DNA of 13,211 nucleotides from a bacterium (GTDB lineage: Bacteria; Latescibacterota; Latescibacteria; Latescibacterales; Latescibacteraceae), in NCBI GenBank assembly GCA_021372535.1, contig JAJFUH010000066.1, positions 1 through 13,211 of the forward strand, written 5' to 3'. Of the stretch, positions 7,407 to 13,211 are shown piece after piece (within the stretch, counting starts at the first letter, position 1; every line of letters begins with the position of its first letter). Under the pieces are notes generated by a model. It did not search any database. It worked only from the letters and a program-made list of their open reading frames with translations, and had not been told where the DNA came from. Both the position numbers and the translations under genes were made by a program.

Positions 7407-8552
7407 ATGCCGAAAACACCATCGAGGCGTTCGTTTCTCAAAAGCGGCGCCGCAGCGGGAAGCGCACTGATCGGTTCGGCAGCATCGGCATCGGCAGCCC
7501 GCACGCCATACAAACGTCCGACTCCCTCATCGACCGGGCTCATCGAGGTTGGTGTCATCACCTGCGGCTATTATTCCCACATCGAGGACATATGGGGACG
7601 GCTCATCAATCCCATCGGTGAGGATAAGGACGGCACCTACTGGCCGCGCCAGAGCGGCATGGTCATGACCATGGTCTGGGACCCCGACCGTAAAGCGGCG
7701 GAAACATTCGCTCAGAAGTACAACCTGAAAGTGGCGCAGAATTACTACGACATGGTCGACAAAGTGGACGGTGTCATACTGTCGGATTACTATGCGACGG
7801 GATGGTGGCCGCAGCTCTCGAAACCGTACCTCGAAGCGGGAATGCCGACCCTCATCAACCGTCCCTTCGCGCTCTCCCTCAAAGAGGCGAAGGAGATGAT
7901 CGACCGCTCGAAAAAGTACAATGCGCCCATTCTGGTGCCATCCTCGGACGAGTACATGTTCGAGACCGTCCAGGCCCGTCACCGCCTTCAGATGCTCCTC
8001 GAGGGGGGCGGGCAGATTACCGGTGTCATGGCGTTCGAACCCTGCGGGGAATACCCGGCGCACGGCGTTCACAGCATTTACAACATCTATGCGATCATGG
8101 AACCCGATGTCATCGCCGCGAGCCTGTATGCGGAGAAATGGTGGGAATGGGGGCTCAAGGGAGGCATGATGAACTGGCTCGTCAAAGGCAAAGGCGATGC
8201 GCCGGATTATTATGTCGCCATACGGATGTCACAGGAACCCGATACCAACGGCTGGCTGATGATATCCACCACAAAAGGCCGGATTTACGATCCCAACGAC
8301 CATGCGGGGGAGGTATTCACCCGTTACCGGAACATTTTCCTTCCCACGGTCATAGAATTCCAGAAATTGATCGAGACCCGTAAAATGTCCCAGACATACG
8401 AGCACATCATGGGAAAAACGACGACATACCTGACCGGTTTTTATTCAAATCTGGTGAAAAACGGCGCGCTCGTTCCCTGCTCGGAGCTTCCGGAGACATG
8501 GCGGGCACCGGAGGTCATGCCGGAACGGGTACCGAAGGATGTTTTCAGGTAA
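7407..8552 (+). CDS. Tat-exported Gfo/Idh/MocA-like protein, paralog 3 (divergent)
   Basis: A 381-residue protein with a consensus twin-arginine signal SRRSFLK (6-12), a long Ala/Ser-rich hydrophobic part and a probable cut near ASA-AR (30). The mature part has the same layout as the two upstream paralogs but is clearly more divergent. Its first strand reads IEVGVITCGYYS (46-57), so the nucleotide-binding glycine motif is largely lost. WDPDRKAAETFA (91-102) matches the second-strand acidic region. The E-K-P position is NRP (151-153) with Arg152. PAHGVHSIYNIY (217-228) sits in the region of the family's histidine motif. The C-terminus (TWRAPEVMPERVPKDVF) parallels the PPL...SLFK ending of the others. 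AAGGAG eight bases upstream supports the ATG. It is separated from paralog 2 by 178 bp that contain a repeat element, so it may have its own promoter. The substrate is unknown. Confidence 0.85.
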   Translation: MPKTPSRRSFLKSGAAAGSALIGSAASASAARTPYKRPTPSSTGLIEVGVITCGYYSHIEDIWGRLINPIGEDKDGTYWPRQSGMVMTMVWDPDRKAAETFAQKYNLKVAQNYYDMVDKVDGVILSDYYATGWWPQLSKPYLEAGMPTLINRPFALSLKEAKEMIDRSKKYNAPILVPSSDEYMFETVQARHRLQMLLEGGGQITGVMAFEPCGEYPAHGVHSIYNIYAIMEPDVIAASLYAEKWWEWGLKGGMMNWLVKGKGDAPDYYVAIRMSQEPDTNGWLMISTTKGRIYDPNDHAGEVFTRYRNIFLPTVIEFQKLIETRKMSQTYEHIMGKTTTYLTGFYSNLVKNGALVPCSELPETWRAPEVMPERVPKDVFR

Positions 8553-8693
8553 TACCGCTTTCATCTCTTTACGAATATAAAAGAGTATGTGATTTTCACC
8601 GTTGAAGGAACCGGAAACACAAAAAAGGGGAAAAGTGCTTTTTATACCAAGCTGCGTTCAGTGAAGCAATAGTGTATAATAGCTGGCAACCCC

Positions 8694-9017
8694 CCATTTT
8701 AAGAACACTTTTTTTAGATGTTACTTCTTTTAGATGTTACTTCCTTTGCTTGCCCAAAGGAAGTAACCAAGGAAAGGGCACCCCGGGAAAAGCCTGTTTC
8801 CACGGTCACGGCCCGTTTTTCGGGAATGTGTGAACTCACGAGCCTTCGGCTCGCTCGAACAGCACCCATTCTTTTTCCGAAAACCGGTTGTGACCGCGGG
8901 GCTTTTCAACGGGGTTGAAAAATCGGAAGCTCCAAAGGGTGTTATGCTGTTTATAATCAATTCATTACAATAAAATAGTCATCGTGGATTTTTGGGGATA
9001 AGGTGAAGATGTTCCTG
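8694..9017 (+). repeat. Long structured repeat, copy B (tail type 1)
   Basis: A complete copy starting with CCATTTTAAGAACAC. The first hairpin is GTTACTTCCTTTG (8736-8748) against CAAAGGAAGTAAC (8755-8767), a perfect 13-bp stem. The nested palindrome follows at about 8781-8915. The tail has GGAAGCTCCAAAGGGTG, as in copies A and D, and the unit ends in AGGTGAAGATGTTCC, as in copy C. The distance from its first hairpin to that of copy C is 316 bp, so B and C are tandem. Confidence 0.92.
8712..8743 (+). repeat. 16-bp perfect tandem duplication inside copy B
   Basis: TTTTAGATGTTACTTC is present at 8712-8727 and again at 8728-8743. The other copies have it once, so this is a small slippage event private to copy B. 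It happens to place an ATG in frame with the open frame running through the repeat. Confidence 0.9.
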
Positions 9018-9024
9018 CCATCAA

Positions 9025-9330
9025 CCATTATTAAGAACACTTTTTTTAGATGTTACTTCCTTTGCGTGCCCAAAGGAAGTAACCAAGGAAAGGGCACCCC
9101 GTGAAAAGCCTGTTTCCACGGTCACGGCCCGTTTTTCGGGAATGTGTGAACTCACGAGCCTTCGGCTCGCTCGGACAGCACCCATTCTTTTTCCGAAAAA
9201 CGCTTGTGACCGCGGGGCTTTTCAACGGGGTTGAAAAACACCAGCAAGAATCATATTTATTCTATTTATAATCAATGTAATACAATACAATACATCGTGG
9301 ATTTTGGGAGATCAGGTGAAGATGTTCCGG
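9025..9330 (+). repeat. Long structured repeat, copy C (tail type 2)
   Basis: A complete copy. The first hairpin is at 9052-9083 (13-bp stem, 6-nt loop CGTGCC). After the nested palindrome (9097-9230) the tail reads CACCAGCAAGAATCATAT, as in copy E rather than B. It ends in AGGTGAAGATGTTCC and abuts copy D directly. Confidence 0.92.
9097..9230. repeat. Nested palindrome of the long repeat (copy C numbering)
   Basis: Four pairs of arms are nested in one 134-bp stretch. The outer pair is CCCCGTGAAAAGCC (9097-9110) with GGCTTTTCAACGGGG (9216-9230), complementary apart from one bulged base. Next is CGGTCAC (9119-9125) with GTGACCG (9206-9212). Third is CCGTTTTTCGG (9129-9139) with CCGAAAAACG (9193-9202); this pair is 11/11 in copy E. 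Innermost is CGAGCC (9155-9160) with GGCTCG (9164-9169) around TTC. As RNA or single-stranded DNA it would fold into one long interrupted hairpin. Confidence 0.88.
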
Positions 9331-9466
9331 ACAGCACCTATTTAATTTCCGAAAACCGGTTGTGACCGTGGGGCTTTTCAATGGGGTTGAAAAATCGGAA
9401 GCTCCAAAGGGTGTTATGCTAAGTATTACAATAAAAATTAATCATGGATTATAGGGGGGCAAGTGC
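9331..9466 (+). repeat. Long structured repeat, copy D (5'-truncated, tail type 1)
   Basis: It begins at ACAGCACC, inside the nested palindrome, and continues through CCGAAAACCGGTTGTGACC, the GGCTTTTCAATGGGG arm and the AGCTCCAAAGGGTG tail. The first hairpin and the left arms are missing. It is fused directly to the end of copy C, so a deletion or unequal recombination between tandem units probably produced it. Confidence 0.88.
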
Positions 9467-9473
9467 ATAATAG

Positions 9474-9532
9474 ACCCTGAAATAAATTCAGGGTGACGGG
9501 AACGCCGTCATGCCGAACCGTTTTCAGCATCT
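9474..9532. repeat. Cluster of adjoining REP-like palindromes
   Basis: ACCCTGAA (9474-9481) pairs with TTCAGGGT (9487-9494). TGACGG (9494-9499) pairs with CCGTCA (9505-9510). They are followed by an imperfect ATGCCGAA...TTTTCAGCAT pair. The order, a stem ending in TTC then a TGACG palindrome then ATGCCGAA, repeats the internal modules of the 105-bp element at 7249 and 10930, so the families are probably related. Confidence 0.7.
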
Positions 9533-9580
9533 TTTGGAATCATTGCGGTGAAATATTTTACCTGTTCTAGTACAACATAA

Positions 9581-9602
9581 TATTTCTCCGTGTTCTCCGT
9601 GG
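9581..9602 (-). repeat. Short CACGGAGA repeat (inverse of the copy at 13119-13150)
   Basis: The reverse complement reads CCACGGAGAACACGGAGA followed by AATA. The plus strand at 13128-13150 reads CACGGAGAACACG followed by AAGAAAAATA. These are two copies in opposite orientation upstream of the aminotransferase and ceramidase-like genes. It is a low-complexity intergenic repeat with no evident role. Confidence 0.65.
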
Positions 9603-9650
9603 CGGAAAACAAGTATTAACCGTAAACCATTCATTTACAGGGAATCATTC

Positions 9651-10835
9651 ATGCGAGAACTTTTCATGATGCCGGGACCCACCGAAGTAGACCCGTCGGT
9701 CATACAGGCGATGTGCCGTCCCGCCATCAGTCATGGGGACAGCCGTTTTCACGAGGTCATGGACAGGGCCGCCGACCGTGTCGCCCGTATCATCGGAACC
9801 GCCGGACAGGTCATTATTCTGAACGCGAGCGGGCGCGGCGGTATCGAGGCGTCGTTTTCCACCGCCCTCGAACCGGGCGAAAAAATTCTCATCATCAACA
9901 ACGGCGTTTTCGGGAACATGCTCAGGGAAATCGCCCGGAGATGCCGTCTCGAAGTGATCGAACTCATGAGCGAGCCGGGCAGGCCGCTCGACCTCAACAG
10001 TATCGACGAGGCGGCATCATCCCCCGGACTCAGAGCAATGGCCATCGTTCACTCGGAAACCTCCACCGGGATACTCAATCCCATCGAGGCAGTAGCGGAA
10101 ATCGCCCGCCGCCGCAACCTTATTTGCGTCGTTGACGCGGTCAGCTCCGCGGGAGGAGCGGAAATCAGGATGGACGACTGGGGAATCGATTTCCTCTGCA
10201 CCGGCAGCCAGAAATGCATCGGCTCGCTTGCCGGACTCGCGATGGTCGGAGTCAGCGACCGCATGTGGGACATATTCGACCGCCGCACGACCGTTCCGCA
10301 GAGTTTTTTCTTCGATCTGAGCCGGTGGAAGCTCATGTGGTTCCCGAAGGAAAAGGGCGGACTCCTCAAATTCAAATACCGCCGTCAGCCCATGACCATG
10401 GCCACACACCTCGTCTACGCCCTCGACGAGGCGGCGCGGCTCGCGCTCGACGAGGGTCTCGAAGCCCGCTTCCGCCGTCACCGCACATCATCAGCGGCTC
10501 TCCGGGCGGCGCTTCCGCACCTCGGACTGAGCCTCTTCCCCGATGTGAGCATCGCCTCGCCGACCACGACGGCCATCCTCCCGCCGGAAAATATCAAGGA
10601 GGGAGCGATTCGTAAAATTCTCAAAGAGCGGTACGGTGTCCTCGCAGCGGGCGGTCTCGAACAGTACTACGAAAAGATGTTCCGCATCGGTCACATGAAC
10701 CTGACCGCCTCGTACGAGTATATCATGCCGACCGTCTCGGCGCTCGAACTCGCCATGCGGGAGCTGGGAGCGGACATCCGCCCCGGCGAAGCTGTCGCCG
10801 CCGCTCAGTCAGTGTATGAAAAAGGGGAGATGTGA
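9651..10835 (+). CDS. Class V aminotransferase, alanine/serine-glyoxylate (AGXT/PucG-like) family
   Basis: A 394-residue PLP enzyme without a signal peptide, so cytoplasmic. Family landmarks are all visible: PGPTEV (8-13), HSETSTG (134-140), VDAVSSAGG (161-169) with the PLP-pyridine Asp162, TGSQK (184-188) with Lys188 as the Schiff-base lysine, and RIGHMN (345-350) near the C-terminus. The length is normal for the family. Members transfer the amino group of alanine, serine or ureidoglycine to glyoxylate; the exact donor cannot be read here. After the lysine the usual PPGLA segment is CIGSLAGLA. AGGGA seven bases before the ATG supports the start. The gene stands alone: it lies 1.1 kb after the Gfo-like genes, across the repeat block, and is followed by a hairpin overlapping its stop. 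The neighbourhood names no pathway. Confidence 0.93.
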   Translation: MRELFMMPGPTEVDPSVIQAMCRPAISHGDSRFHEVMDRAADRVARIIGTAGQVIILNASGRGGIEASFSTALEPGEKILIINNGVFGNMLREIARRCRLEVIELMSEPGRPLDLNSIDEAASSPGLRAMAIVHSETSTGILNPIEAVAEIARRRNLICVVDAVSSAGGAEIRMDDWGIDFLCTGSQKCIGSLAGLAMVGVSDRMWDIFDRRTTVPQSFFFDLSRWKLMWFPKEKGGLLKFKYRRQPMTMATHLVYALDEAARLALDEGLEARFRRHRTSSAALRAALPHLGLSLFPDVSIASPTTTAILPPENIKEGAIRKILKERYGVLAAGGLEQYYEKMFRIGHMNLTASYEYIMPTVSALELAMRELGADIRPGEAVAAAQSVYEKGEM

Positions 10836-10847
10836 CACGATCTCCCC
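10824..10847 (+). terminator. Hairpin overlapping the aminotransferase stop codon
   Basis: GGGGAGAT (10824-10831) and ATCTCCCC (10840-10847) make a perfect 8-bp stem with an 8-nt loop that contains the TGA stop (10833-10835). The following bases are only moderately T-rich, with no run of T, so efficient factor-independent termination is uncertain. Confidence 0.5.
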
Positions 10848-10863
10848 TCATTATCATTGAAAT

Positions 10864-10896
10864 GATTTACGATTTTAGAAGTACGATTTACGATTT
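10864..10896 (+). repeat. Short direct repeat GATTTACGATTT
   Basis: The 12-bp unit occurs at 10864-10875 and 10885-10896 (21-bp period), with GTACGATTTACG-like phrasing. It is similar in character to the duplication at 6113-6139. No function is evident. Confidence 0.8.
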
Positions 10897-10929
10897 ATAA
10901 AAGCCTGTCTACCCCAAATCAATCCCCTA

Positions 10930-11034
10930 TTATTGCTCCGGCGGATAAATAATGATACCAATAGCAGGAATAGATGCCGAAACAAGTTCGGCATGACGTC
11001 ATCCGATATCACTGTTTAATCGCCGAAGCAATAA
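10930..11034. repeat. 105-bp MITE-like inverted-repeat element, copy 2
   Basis: The ends are TTATTGCTCCGGCGGAT (10930-10946) and ATCGCCGAAGCAATAA (11019-11034). The reverse complement of the second matches the first except for one substitution and one indel. Inside are the hairpin ATGCCGAA (10974-10981) / TTCGGCAT (10987-10994) and the palindrome ATGACGTCAT (10993-11002). This copy has better-preserved ends than the one at 7249. A target-site duplication is not obvious. Confidence 0.87.
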
Positions 11035-11150
11035 ATTGGGGACTGAAATCGTACATCGTAAATGCTTTTGTTCCTTTTCTAAAAGCGTGGTAAAAAAACC
11101 ATGTATGTGTGGATATAAAGCTGTCAAGGGTCAGCACGTAATGGCCATCT

Positions 11151-11454
11151 CCCATTTTTTAAAAACACTTTTTTTATATGTTACTTCCTTTGCGTGCCCA
11201 AAGGAAGTAACCAAGGAAAGGGCACCCCGTGAAAAGCTTTCTCCCCCGTTCACTGCCCGTTTTTCGGGAATGTGTGAACTCGCGAACCTTCGGCTCGCTC
11301 GGACAGCACCCATTCTTTTTCCGAAAAACGGTTGTGACCGCAGGACTTTTCAACGGGGTTAAAAATCACCAGCAATAATTATATATTCTATTTATAATCA
11401 ATGTATTACAATACAATTCAACGGGGTTTGTGGGAATGACCAGTCAGCATATAG
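11151..11454 (+). repeat. Long structured repeat, copy E (tail type 2)
   Basis: A complete copy. The first hairpin spans 11180-11211 (13-bp perfect stem). CCGTTTTTCGG (11257-11267) pairs perfectly with CCGAAAAACGG (11321-11331). The segment about 11238-11254 diverges from copies B and C (CTTTCTCCCCCGTTCACT), which breaks the CGGTCAC/GTGACCG arm. The tail is CACCAGCAATAATTATAT, as in copy C. It lies in the convergent region. Confidence 0.92.
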
Positions 11455-11460
11455 TGCTGA

Positions 11461-11482
11461 TCCCCGATTAATGATTCGGGAA
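11461..11482. repeat. REP-like hairpin, variant copy
   Basis: CCCCGATTAATGATTCGGGAA resembles the hairpin at 4706-4728. It lies directly after long repeat copy E and about 110 bases from the 3' end of the ceramidase-like gene. Confidence 0.65.
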
Positions 11483-11593
11483 CATGTTTACATTCCCTTG
11501 ACAGCGAACAAACAACATATTTCGTCATCGGGCGCGTGTAAAAGAGACTTTTTCACCGCCCTCCCAAACACAATCCAGTATATAACGCCTGTG

Positions 11594-13045
11594 TTACCGT
11601 GTCGGGTCGGACGGTTTTTTGATTTCGGCGCCCCCGACCTGACCGATCAGATCGAGCGAGGCATCGATACAGACCTGCTCGCATTTCGGGCTGTAATGAG
11701 TCATCACCGCCGCATAGCCGCCCTCGAGATACTCGTCGGCAGTGGGAATATAACCGCCGTGACCGCTCGTGAGGCCGATAACGAACGTCTTGTTCACCGG
11801 CGACTGCTGTTTGACCTTGAGGCCGATTTCGGTGAATACCTCGCACGGGAAGGTGACGAACACCGTATCGCCGATCCTGACCGCCTGTTGTTCCATGGAC
11901 AGAGGCGCCGGGTTCGGATGGCTCTCAACCCACCGTGCGCACCCGAGTGTAAGACCGGAAAGAAATACGTTCACACGATACTGGTCGAGAACACGCTTGC
12001 CGATGGTATCGGCTTTTTTCTCCATCTCCGCCAGTGTGTCGCGCGCCTGTTTGTCCAAGCGCTCCGCTTCTTTCGCGGTTATGGGATAACTGTCCCTGAG
12101 CGGGTAATCGGTGAATTTACAGGCGGTTTTCACCACCGGGTCGCCCGCAGTCGTTATTGAGGGCAGCGCCTTGAGCACCGCTTCGCTCATCTGACGGCCC
12201 TTGACCTCGGCATACCAGAAGTTACGGACCGGCATCTCGGCGCCGACCGCTGAAAGCTCGGCGGAATACCCGACCTTGGCATCGCCCTGGGCGGACTGGT
12301 AGAATGCAACCCAGACATTCTGGCCGACAACCTCTTTGATACCCTTGATGGCATAATAGGGCCAGTCCTCGGTAAATTCGAGGTTGTGGAGACTGAGCGC
12401 GGACGGATGACAGCCGTAATTGAATGCGACTCCGAGAAGTTTCCCCTTCGCATCCTCCACTTTAATGATCCCCGTCCCGGGATCGGGATGAAGGCCACCG
12501 TACTGCATCCTGCGGTCGTTCCTGCCGAGCTCGAGAACCACGGTGGCGCCGGTTCCGATACGGCCGGGCACACGGTTCTTCCATGCGGTTACACCGCTTT
12601 CGACCGAGCGGTCGACAAGCAGTTTCTTGTAGTCGTCTCCGGCTCCGCCAATATCGGGACCGGAATGAGTATGAGTCGCGCTGATAACGATGTGATCTTC
12701 GGGAATTTTGGTCTGTTCGTTGATACCCTTACGGATCTTTTCGAGCAGATCGCGCGGTGTGTTGATGATTCCCAGGGTCATGAGAACGGCGGTGTTGCCA
12801 TCGGCGCCCTCGATAACGAGGCTCCGGGCGAATAGGTCGTCATGAACACCCTTCGACACATCAGGACGGGCATATCCCGCCATCGGTACCCCGACAGGCG
12901 GCGTGATAATCGTTTCGGCCATTCCGACCCTGACTTTCGGGACTTCCTGCTGTGAACATCCGGCTGTCAGGAACAGCAGCACTGCAAGTACCGCAGCCAA
13001 TCCCGATACAGCAATACAATGAAACGTCGTAAATTTCCTGCGCAT
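11594..13045 (-). CDS. Lipoprotein of the neutral/alkaline non-lysosomal ceramidase fold
   Basis: A 483-residue protein. The N-terminus is a lipoprotein signal with lipobox LTAGC (26-30) and Ser-Gln after the cysteine, so outer-membrane sorting is likely. The rest fits the N-terminal catalytic domain of neutral ceramidases: VGMAETIITPPVGVPMAGY (40-58), the metal-binding ATHTHSGP (123-130), NYGCHPSAL (209-217) with His213, CEVFTE (401-406) with Glu402, and GGYIPTADEY (430-439). Those positions correspond to the zinc ligands of the family. The C-terminal immunoglobulin-like domain of full-length ceramidases (about 650-700 residues) is absent. Many such short bacterial proteins are annotated only as ceramidase-domain proteins, so amide hydrolysis of a lipid is possible but not established. 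AAGGAGG ten bases upstream supports the ATG. It converges on the aminotransferase gene. Confidence 0.88.
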   Translation of the reverse strand: MRRKFTTFHCIAVSGLAAVLAVLLFLTAGCSQQEVPKVRVGMAETIITPPVGVPMAGYARPDVSKGVHDDLFARSLVIEGADGNTAVLMTLGIINTPRDLLEKIRKGINEQTKIPEDHIVISATHTHSGPDIGGAGDDYKKLLVDRSVESGVTAWKNRVPGRIGTGATVVLELGRNDRRMQYGGLHPDPGTGIIKVEDAKGKLLGVAFNYGCHPSALSLHNLEFTEDWPYYAIKGIKEVVGQNVWVAFYQSAQGDAKVGYSAELSAVGAEMPVRNFWYAEVKGRQMSEAVLKALPSITTAGDPVVKTACKFTDYPLRDSYPITAKEAERLDKQARDTLAEMEKKADTIGKRVLDQYRVNVFLSGLTLGCARWVESHPNPAPLSMEQQAVRIGDTVFVTFPCEVFTEIGLKVKQQSPVNKTFVIGLTSGHGGYIPTADEYLEGGYAAVMTHYSPKCEQVCIDASLDLIGQVGGAEIKKPSDPTR

Positions 13046-13118
13046 ATCCGTACAACCTCCTTCATGTAAATGAGCGATTCTAAAACAGATTTATCTGAAA
13101 ATATCGTAACATATTTCA

Positions 13119-13150
13119 CCACGGAGACACGGAGAACACGAAGAAAAATA
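13119..13150 (+). repeat. Short CACGGAGA repeat, second copy
   Basis: CACGGAGA is repeated directly within this stretch, and it is the inverse of the repeat at 9581-9602. It lies about 75 bases upstream of the ceramidase-like gene. A 12-bp direct repeat TTTATCTGAAAA flanks it at 13090-13101 and 13169-13180. No promoter is clear here. Confidence 0.65.
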
Positions 13151-13193
13151 ATTCATGCAATATTTTGTTTTATCTGAAAAATGTATGCAGTCG

Positions 13194-13211
13194 ATATGGA
13201 TTCCCGATTAA
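13194..13211 (+). repeat. REP-like hairpin repeat, left half (cut by window edge)
   Basis: ATATGGATTCCCGATTAA is identical to 4700-4717. The right arm would lie beyond the window. Confidence 0.75.

Larger units (their letters stand above)
8553..9650. other. 1.1-kb gene-free stretch made largely of tandem repeats
   Basis: Positions 8553-8693 show nothing recognisable. From 8694 to 9466 three copies of the long structured repeat follow head to tail. From 9474 to 9532 there is a set of adjoining small palindromes, and 9581-9602 holds a short repeat. The last bases carry the AGGGA ribosome binding site (9639-9643) of the aminotransferase gene. Small open frames here, such as one at 8718-8918, coincide with the repeat and are not annotated as genes. 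Confidence 0.85.
10836..11593. other. 758-bp convergent gene-free region
   Basis: It lies between the 3' ends of the aminotransferase (plus) and the ceramidase-like gene (minus). It holds, in order, the right arm of a hairpin, a 12-bp direct repeat, the second copy of the 105-bp element, long repeat copy E and a REP-like hairpin at 11461-11482. Positions 11483-11593 show nothing recognisable. An open frame at 11036-11362 runs through repeat copy E and is not called as a gene. Confidence 0.85.

Noticed and set aside
8694-9466. CRISPR array
   Set aside because: The units are about 300 bp with a 316-bp period, the intervening DNA is itself part of the repeat, and no cas gene is present.
8694-9466. 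Insertion sequence with transposase
   Set aside because: No frame of transposase size or with a DDE, HUH or RAYT motif exists in any copy; only non-coding repeat is supported.
8553-9650. tRNA or other standard RNA gene in the long gene-free stretch
   Set aside because: No cloverleaf with T-loop and anticodon arms could be found; the palindromes present belong to the repeat families.
10840-10875. Strong factor-independent terminator after the aminotransferase
   Set aside because: The stem is good but no run of T follows, so it is listed only as a possible terminator at moderate confidence.
11036-11362. 108-residue open frame through repeat copy E
   Set aside because: Its first part is unrelated to the frame in copy B and the rest is repeat sequence. 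It has no ribosome binding site, so it is not called as a gene.

Overview
This is a bacterial window of about 13 kb with six convincing protein-coding genes. Most coding sequence is moderately GC-rich, and the intergenic DNA is AT-rich and full of repeats. The host is probably Gram-negative: one protein ends in an Omp85-like beta-barrel, another is a lipoprotein with no Asp at +2, and three proteins carry twin-arginine export signals. Several exported Gfo/Idh/MocA-like proteins beside a secreted CBM9-like/PKD protein and a peptidase-propeller-barrel surface protein recall uncultured polymer-degrading lineages of the FCB or PVC type (Latescibacterota-like). That placement is a guess; no rRNA or marker gene is present.

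Layout: 1-180 is a truncated copy of a long structured repeat. 202-3138 (minus) encodes a secreted gluzincin-like peptidase fused to a TolB/WD40-like propeller and an outer-membrane barrel. 3395-4483 (plus) encodes a secreted CBM9-like plus PKD protein. 4923-6035, 6161-7228 and 7407-8552 (all plus) are three paralogous Tat-exported Gfo/Idh/MocA-like proteins. 8553-9650 is a 1.1-kb gene-free stretch holding three head-to-tail copies of the long repeat. 9651-10835 (plus) is a class V (AGXT/PucG-like) aminotransferase. 10836-11593 is a convergent intergenic region with a 105-bp inverted-repeat element and another long-repeat copy. 11594-13045 (minus) is a lipoprotein of the neutral ceramidase fold.

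By inference, the exported products (surface peptidase/barrel, CBM9-PKD protein, three periplasmic Gfo-like proteins, ceramidase-like lipoprotein) suit capture and processing of complex organic matter at the cell envelope. The aminotransferase is the only clearly cytoplasmic enzyme. No substrate can be named from the sequence.

Two signals deserve most attention. First, in all three Gfo-like proteins the usual E-K-P catalytic motif is S/N-R-P and the nucleotide-binding glycine motif is eroded. Second, there is a roughly 300-bp repeat family (five copies, all in one orientation, all next to gene 3' ends) made of a 13-bp-stem hairpin followed by a long nested palindrome. One copy lacks exactly the inner part of that palindrome, and the copies have two different tail types.
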